Assembly: GCA_003447295.1 (NCBI GenBank) | Contig: DLZQ01000050.1 | Location: forward strand, 1 to 9,597 | Direction: 5' to 3' | Source: Lachnospiraceae bacterium | GTDB taxonomy: Bacteria > Bacillota > Clostridia > Lachnospirales > Lachnospiraceae | DNA length: 9,597 nucleotides | Part shown: piece after piece, positions 6,659-9,597 of the stretch | Position numbering within the stretch: the stretch's first letter is position 1 | Layout of the letters: every line of letters begins with the position of its first letter | Made by a program: the position numbers and the translations under genes | Notes under the pieces: generated by a model | The model's input: only the letters and a program-made list of their open reading frames with translations | Told to the model about the DNA's origin: nothing | The model's database searches: none

Positions 6659-6874
6659 TTAAGCTACAACAGTAACGTTGGTAGCACGGATCTTGCTGCT
6701 GTTCTGAGGATCGCACTCGGTATCGAAAGTTACCTTCTGGCCCTCTTCCAGAGACTTGAAACCATCAGCATTGATTGCGGAAAAGTGTACGAATACTTCC
6801 TCTCCGTTAGCATCGTTGGTGATGAAACCATAACCCTTCTGAGCATTGAACCACTTAACTGTACCGTTATTCAT
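6659..6874 (-). CDS. Cold-shock domain protein (CspA family)
   Basis: This 71-aa single-domain cold-shock protein is full length for the family. It has the N-terminal [15 protein letters not shown] (RNP1, about residues 4-18) and VFVHFSAI (RNP2, about 27-34), with the aromatic residues that stack on nucleic acid. Such proteins bind single-stranded RNA or DNA, melt RNA structure and can act as antiterminators; some are cold-induced and others constitutive. Which type this is cannot be told from the protein. AAAGGAGGT (6882-6890) sits 7 nt before the ATG, an almost ideal site that predicts strong expression. The gene is monocistronic, with its own strong promoter, a structured leader of about 150 nt and a strong terminator. 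The only oddity is the terminator-like hairpin within that leader. Confidence 0.96.
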   Translation of the reverse strand: MNNGTVKWFNAQKGYGFITNDANGEEVFVHFSAINADGFKSLEEGQKVTFDTECDPQNSSKIRATNVTVVA

Positions 6875-6896
6875 TATTGGTACCTCCTTTAATAAT

Positions 6897-6911
6897 TCAG
6901 GCTTTGCCTGA
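6897..6911 (-). promoter_or_regulatory. Small hairpin just upstream of the csp ribosome binding site
   Basis: TCAGGC and GCCTGA pair over 6 bp around a 3-nt loop, ending 6 nt before the AAAGGAGGT site at 6882-6890. It leaves the site itself free. It might keep the site open or affect ribosome loading with temperature. Confidence 0.55.
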
Positions 6912-6939
6912 TCCTTTTGATGATTCTAAAACGTAGGAC

Positions 6940-7003
6940 AAAAAAATCACATATTTTTGTAAAGCATCCGTGAAAAAGTAGCAATGTCTTACAAAAATAT
7001 GTG
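6940..7003 (-). promoter_or_regulatory. Terminator-like hairpin in the csp leader (candidate attenuator)
   Basis: The arms are 6948-6962 and 6989-7003, a perfect 15-bp stem. GCAT/ATGT extends it inside, and a loop of about 18 nt closes it. On the minus strand the stem is followed by one A and then seven U (6946-6940), the form of an intrinsic terminator. It lies between the csp promoter and the coding region, about 26 nt from the predicted RNA start and 65 nt before the start codon. The stem is AU-rich (about 4 GC pairs in the core 15), so its stability should depend strongly on temperature. Attenuation and RNA-thermosensor roles are inference. Confidence 0.7.
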
Positions 7004-7035
7004 AGATCAATGACTTTCATTTAGAATACGGTTAG

Positions 7036-7065
7036 AGTATACCATTGCCCTGCTTGAAATGTCAA
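7036..7065 (-). promoter_or_regulatory. Strong sigma-A promoter of the csp gene
   Basis: On the minus strand, a perfect TTGACA (7060-7065) is followed after 18 bp by TATACT (7036-7041), with an upstream TGG that makes an extended -10. Transcription should start near 7029, giving a leader of about 155 nt. Confidence 0.85.
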
Positions 7066-7090
7066 TAATTATCTTTGATTTTTAGACCTA

Positions 7091-7115
7091 TTTTCCTAAG
7101 GAAAAGGCATATGAT
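7091..7115 (+). promoter_or_regulatory. Palindrome and possible -10 box upstream of popT
   Basis: TTTTCCT-A-AGGAAAA (7091-7105) is a perfect 15-bp dyad. A TATGAT box (7110-7115) follows 4 bp later, without a clear -35. If TATGAT serves popT, the dyad would lie in the polymerase-binding region and could be an operator. Both points are speculative. Confidence 0.3.
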
Positions 7116-7145
7116 TTTAAGAGAAACAGGATGCGGAGAATGGCG

Positions 7146-7985
7146 ATGGATCTTAGATTTTTGGGAAAAGTATTACAAGGAGCGCTGATCGGTCTGGGAG
7201 CGGTACTCCCGGGGATATCCGGCGGCGTTTTAAGTGTGGTGTTCGGAGTTTATCGACCGATCATGGAGCTTTTGTCGGATCCGGTACATAAGTGGCGGAT
7301 CCGTCTGCCGGGATTATTCCCTTATATGATCGGATCGGCAGCGGGATTTTTTGGGGTGGCGAATCTGTTATCTTACATATTAGAGACTTACCCGGAGCCT
7401 TCCGTCTGCGTGTTTGTGGGACTGATCGTGGGAATGCTTCCCTCGTTGTGGAGAGAAGCGGGAGAACAGGGCAGGACTGTGGAAAATGTGATCTTATCCT
7501 GCGTGACATTGGTGGCAATGATTAGTCTGCTATTCTGGCTGCAGAACTCCCAAAATACCGTGGAGCCGGGACTTTTCAGTTTTTTGTTCTGCGGCTTTGC
7601 CTTTGCACTGTCGGTGATCGCTCCGGGCATGAGCTTTTCAACAATATTGATGCCCTTGGGTCTGTATACGCCCTTTGTGGAAGGGATCGGTCATGTGAGA
7701 CCGGAGGTTCTGCTTCCGGGAGTGGCAGGGTGCGTGGTGACTTTTATCTGTCTGGCAAAACTGGTAAACCGGTTGTTTGAGAGGCATTATGCGGTGATGT
7801 TTCATGGAATTCTCGGGATTGTCGGTGCGGCTACGGTGATGACCGTTCCCTGGGGCAGCTTTGCAACATCGGCGGATGCGGCATCCCGGAATCTGTTCTG
7901 CATGGCGGCCGGGATCGTGACAGCGATACTCTTGGATTTTATGAATGAAAAACTGGCATGTTTTCCCGAAAATGAGACAGAATAA
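7146..7985 (+). CDS. popT: PopT (DUF368) family polyprenyl-phosphate translocase
   Basis: This 279-aa polytopic membrane protein belongs to the DUF368 family. The family mark LPGISGG (21-27) lies in the first half, and a matching IAPGMSFSTILMPLGLY (158-174) in the second, which fits an inverted-repeat carrier fold. Work published in 2022 on DUF368 (PopT) and DedA (UptA) proteins showed that they recycle undecaprenyl phosphate across the membrane for wall and surface-polymer synthesis. I infer that role here. Three ATGs lie close together (7131, 7140, 7146). I prefer 7146 because GGAGA ends 6 nt before it and it gives the usual MDLRFL start; 7140 has only AGG and 7131 nothing. The EIIA-like gene follows after 39 bp on the same strand, so the two are probably one operon. 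The promoter is not clear. Confidence 0.88.
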   Translation: MDLRFLGKVLQGALIGLGAVLPGISGGVLSVVFGVYRPIMELLSDPVHKWRIRLPGLFPYMIGSAAGFFGVANLLSYILETYPEPSVCVFVGLIVGMLPSLWREAGEQGRTVENVILSCVTLVAMISLLFWLQNSQNTVEPGLFSFLFCGFAFALSVIAPGMSFSTILMPLGLYTPFVEGIGHVRPEVLLPGVAGCVVTFICLAKLVNRLFERHYAVMFHGILGIVGAATVMTVPWGSFATSADAASRNLFCMAAGIVTAILLDFMNEKLACFPENETE

Positions 7986-8024
7986 GATGTAAGAGTCTTA
8001 TTATGGAAAAAGGAAGGTAGAAAC

Positions 8025-8657
8025 ATGCAGATGTATGCTGTGGTGGCAACGGGAGTGCTGGGACTGCTGATCGGCTTCTGGTTGGGCAGGAGCATCCGGT
8101 GGAACATGGAAGAAACAGAAGAAGAGGCGGTCAACAGACAGGAAGAGAGAAGAATAACAGGGAACAGACAGATTGTTATGGAAGGCACCGCCATAGGGAG
8201 CCCGGTGAACGGCGAAATCAGGAAAATATCGCAGGATACTTTGCAGGACACAACGGAAGAAGCGGCGGATGACAATACTAAGTGCATTACCATCCTGCCG
8301 GCGGATGGAAGAGTCTATGCTCCCACTTCGGGAAAAGTGCTGAAGCTTTATCCTATGGGCAACCGGATCCGTTTCCGCACGGACAGCGGGGTGGAGCTGC
8401 TATTGAATATCTGTAAGGATAAAGAAGAACTTCATAGCACTTATTACCGCTGTAATGTCCTGCCCAATGAGATCGTGAGAAAAGGCAAGCTTCTCGTAGA
8501 ATTCGATCAGGAAGGGCTTGCGAGGGAAGGCGTGGATACCGCGGTGACAGTGGAAATGTGTCAGACACCTGACCGGGGACGGATCGTTCGTACCTGGAAA
8601 GATTATATACGGGCGGGCGAGGAGCTGTTGTGGGTAGACTCCGTCTGCCTGCGGTAA
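8025..8657 (+). CDS. Membrane-anchored EIIA-Glc-like protein lacking both active-site histidines
   Basis: This 210-aa protein has one N-terminal membrane helix (about 4-21, VVATGVLGLLIGFWLG), a charged, probably disordered linker (22-55), then a domain resembling PTS EIIA-Glc (about 57-205). Recognisable elements are SPVNGEI (59-65), ILPADGRVYAPTSGKV (90-105), a TDSGVELLLNI stretch (119-129) and LLVEFDQEGL. In active EIIA-Glc the two active-site histidines sit in the HAIG and LIHIG motifs; aligned here, both are asparagine (N113 and N128). It therefore cannot carry phosphate in the known way and is likely a binding or regulatory module. Arginines after the helix suggest the domain is cytoplasmic. 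The start follows AAGGAAGG at a good distance. It lies 39 bp after popT, probably co-transcribed. Its 3' end overlaps the convergent araC-type gene by 55 bp. Confidence 0.8.
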   Translation: MQMYAVVATGVLGLLIGFWLGRSIRWNMEETEEEAVNRQEERRITGNRQIVMEGTAIGSPVNGEIRKISQDTLQDTTEEAADDNTKCITILPADGRVYAPTSGKVLKLYPMGNRIRFRTDSGVELLLNICKDKEELHSTYYRCNVLPNEIVRKGKLLVEFDQEGLAREGVDTAVTVEMCQTPDRGRIVRTWKDYIRAGEELLWVDSVCLR

Positions 8658-9445
8658 GCGCCCGGAGTGGTATGGAAGGTATCCTGAAAGGCACGGAAAA
8701 AGGTGCGGGAGCTTCCAAAGCCCGCATCCAGCGCAATCTGTGTCACGGACAGTTCCGTGGACAGCAGAAGGTCTCTGGCATAATCAAGCTTTCTGGAATT
8801 CATATAATCCGGGAAAGTGGTGTGGAACTTTTCCGTAAATATCCGGGAGAGGACAAAACGGCTGACACCGAATTCTCTCGAGAGACTGTCCAGGGACAAT
8901 TCCTTCGTGTAGTTGGCATCCAGATAGAGAAGCAGCCTTTGCTCCAGCTTTAGATCCTCCGTGCTTTTTAGGGTCTGTAGGGGCAGGGAAGGCAGAAGAT
9001 CTGCCAAAAGGAGCGTCAGATACCCTTCCGCATAGATCTGCACATCGGAGGGTGTGGGACGATCTTTTTCCATGGTGGCAGCTAAGGTTTCGAGACCCTG
9101 TAAGGCAATATGACTGTGCTCAGAGAGGGGGGAGACGGCAAAGTCATTGCGTGAGGGTTTTTTATTCTGGAAAAAATGTCGGAAGGAATGACAGAAGTCC
9201 GGCTCGAAGATACAGAGCAGATTCTGACCGGGTTCCACATGTTTTAAGCCGTGCATCTGGTTCGGAAAAACGAGGACACCCTGACCGGGTTTCAGAGGGA
9301 AATCCTGCTGTTCCACAGTGACCGTGGTGGAACCACTTAAGACATAGATCAGCTCCAGCTGTCTATGAAGATGGACGGCGTAAGAGTTATTCTTGGACAG
9401 ATACAGATAGAGTTGTTCTTTACGATTCTGATAAAAGAAACTCAA
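8603..9445 (-). CDS. AraC-family transcriptional regulator with N-terminal cupin domain
   Basis: This 280-aa DNA-binding regulator has an N-terminal cupin-like sensor region (about 20-85: HLHRQLELIYVLSG, then PGQGVLVFPNQMHGL) and a C-terminal double helix-turn-helix of the AraC type (about 170-265). The first helix pair is around LSLDSLSREFGVSRFVLSRIF; the second contains VTQIALDAGFGSSRTFFRAF and ends TPGAYRRQ. The histidines of the cupin motif suggest a small-molecule, often sugar, ligand; none can be named. I start at TTG 9445: AGGAGG ends 8 nt before it. The longer frame from TTG 9463 would swallow that site. The gene converges on the EIIA-like gene with a 55-bp overlap, and no terminator is visible past its stop. 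Its target is unknown; the adjacent popT-EIIA operon and genes beyond the window are both possible. Confidence 0.9.
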   Translation of the reverse strand: MSFFYQNRKEQLYLYLSKNNSYAVHLHRQLELIYVLSGSTTVTVEQQDFPLKPGQGVLVFPNQMHGLKHVEPGQNLLCIFEPDFCHSFRHFFQNKKPSRNDFAVSPLSEHSHIALQGLETLAATMEKDRPTPSDVQIYAEGYLTLLLADLLPSLPLQTLKSTEDLKLEQRLLLYLDANYTKELSLDSLSREFGVSRFVLSRIFTEKFHTTFPDYMNSRKLDYARDLLLSTELSVTQIALDAGFGSSRTFFRAFQDTFHTTPGAYRRQTESTHNSSSPARI

Positions 9446-9485
9446 GGTGTTTTCCTCCTGCAACGATTGTCACTTTGATGCCTAC

Positions 9486-9554
9486 GGATTGTTCTGTGCT
9501 ACGCACTCTCACAATCCTACCCAATATTCGCATATCGTGGGATTATCATCCCAC
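9486..9554. repeat. Dyad-rich non-coding element upstream of the AraC-type gene
   Basis: One hairpin joins GGATTGT (9486-9492) with ACAATCC (9511-9517), and inside it GTGC (9496-9499) with GCAC (9503-9506). A second joins GTGGGAT (9537-9543) with ATCCCAC (9548-9554) and is followed by TTTTAT on the plus strand. The plus frame across this stretch stays open without a plausible start. I recognise no gene in 9446-9597 and no convincing promoter. It could be a dispersed repeat, the tail of a gene beyond the window plus its terminator, or the control region of the AraC-type gene. Confidence 0.5.
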
Positions 9555-9597
9555 TTTTATGCTCATATCGGGGCGGGTCCTAAGGTCTTTCACCCAC

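Noticed and set aside
6498..6716. A 72-codon minus-strand frame between AAC(3) and csp
   Set aside because: It runs through the csp terminator, the palindromic element and part of a terminator, and overlaps the csp 3' end. It has no ribosome site and is not credible as a gene.
8630..9321. Plus-strand frames opposite the AraC-type gene
   Set aside because: They overlap a full-length AraC-family gene with both helix-turn-helix units and carry no motif of their own.

Overview
This 9.6-kb window looks like chromosomal DNA of an anaerobic Firmicute, most likely a Lachnospiraceae member (Blautia, Dorea or Roseburia type). The grounds are moderate GC, strong AGGAGG-type ribosome binding sites, sigma-A promoters of the TTGACA/TATAAT kind, U-tailed hairpin terminators, and protein sequences that read as Clostridia versions of their families (notably the YkpA-like ABC-F protein and the PopT/DUF368 protein). 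The assignment is by pattern recognition; no search was run. I see no phage, insertion sequence, tRNA, rRNA or CRISPR array.

Layout. Positions 28-2858 (minus strand) hold a YkpA/YbiT-type ABC-F ATPase followed, past a strong terminator, by a PHP-domain phosphoesterase of the TrpH/RNase AM type. The PHP gene carries an in-frame insert built from a 39-bp tandem repeat. Positions 3151-6477 (plus strand) hold three separate genes: an SLC45/GPH-like sugar transporter, a membrane-anchored glycerophosphodiester phosphodiesterase, and an AAC(3)-family N-acetyltransferase. Positions 6480-6644 are a dense run of hairpins: a terminator for the acetyltransferase gene, a two-hairpin palindromic element, and a terminator for the cold-shock gene. 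A small cold-shock protein gene follows on the minus strand. It has a strong promoter and a leader of about 150 nt that contains an intrinsic-terminator-like hairpin. Positions 7146-8657 (plus strand) form a likely two-gene operon: PopT (undecaprenyl-phosphate translocase family), then a membrane-anchored EIIA-Glc-like protein that has lost both active-site histidines. Its end overlaps, tail to tail by 55 bp, an AraC-family regulator on the minus strand. The last 130 bases are non-coding and rich in dyad symmetry.

How the genes work together. There is no single pathway. Envelope and lipid functions recur (PopT and the GDPD), as do sugar sensing and uptake (the MFS transporter, the EIIA-like protein and the cupin-AraC regulator). 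The ABC-F, PHP and Csp proteins act on ribosomes or RNA. The items most worth following up are the histidine-less membrane-tethered EIIA-like protein beside PopT, the terminator-like hairpin in the csp leader, the 39-bp coding minisatellite, and the palindromic elements at 6517-6597 and 9486-9554.
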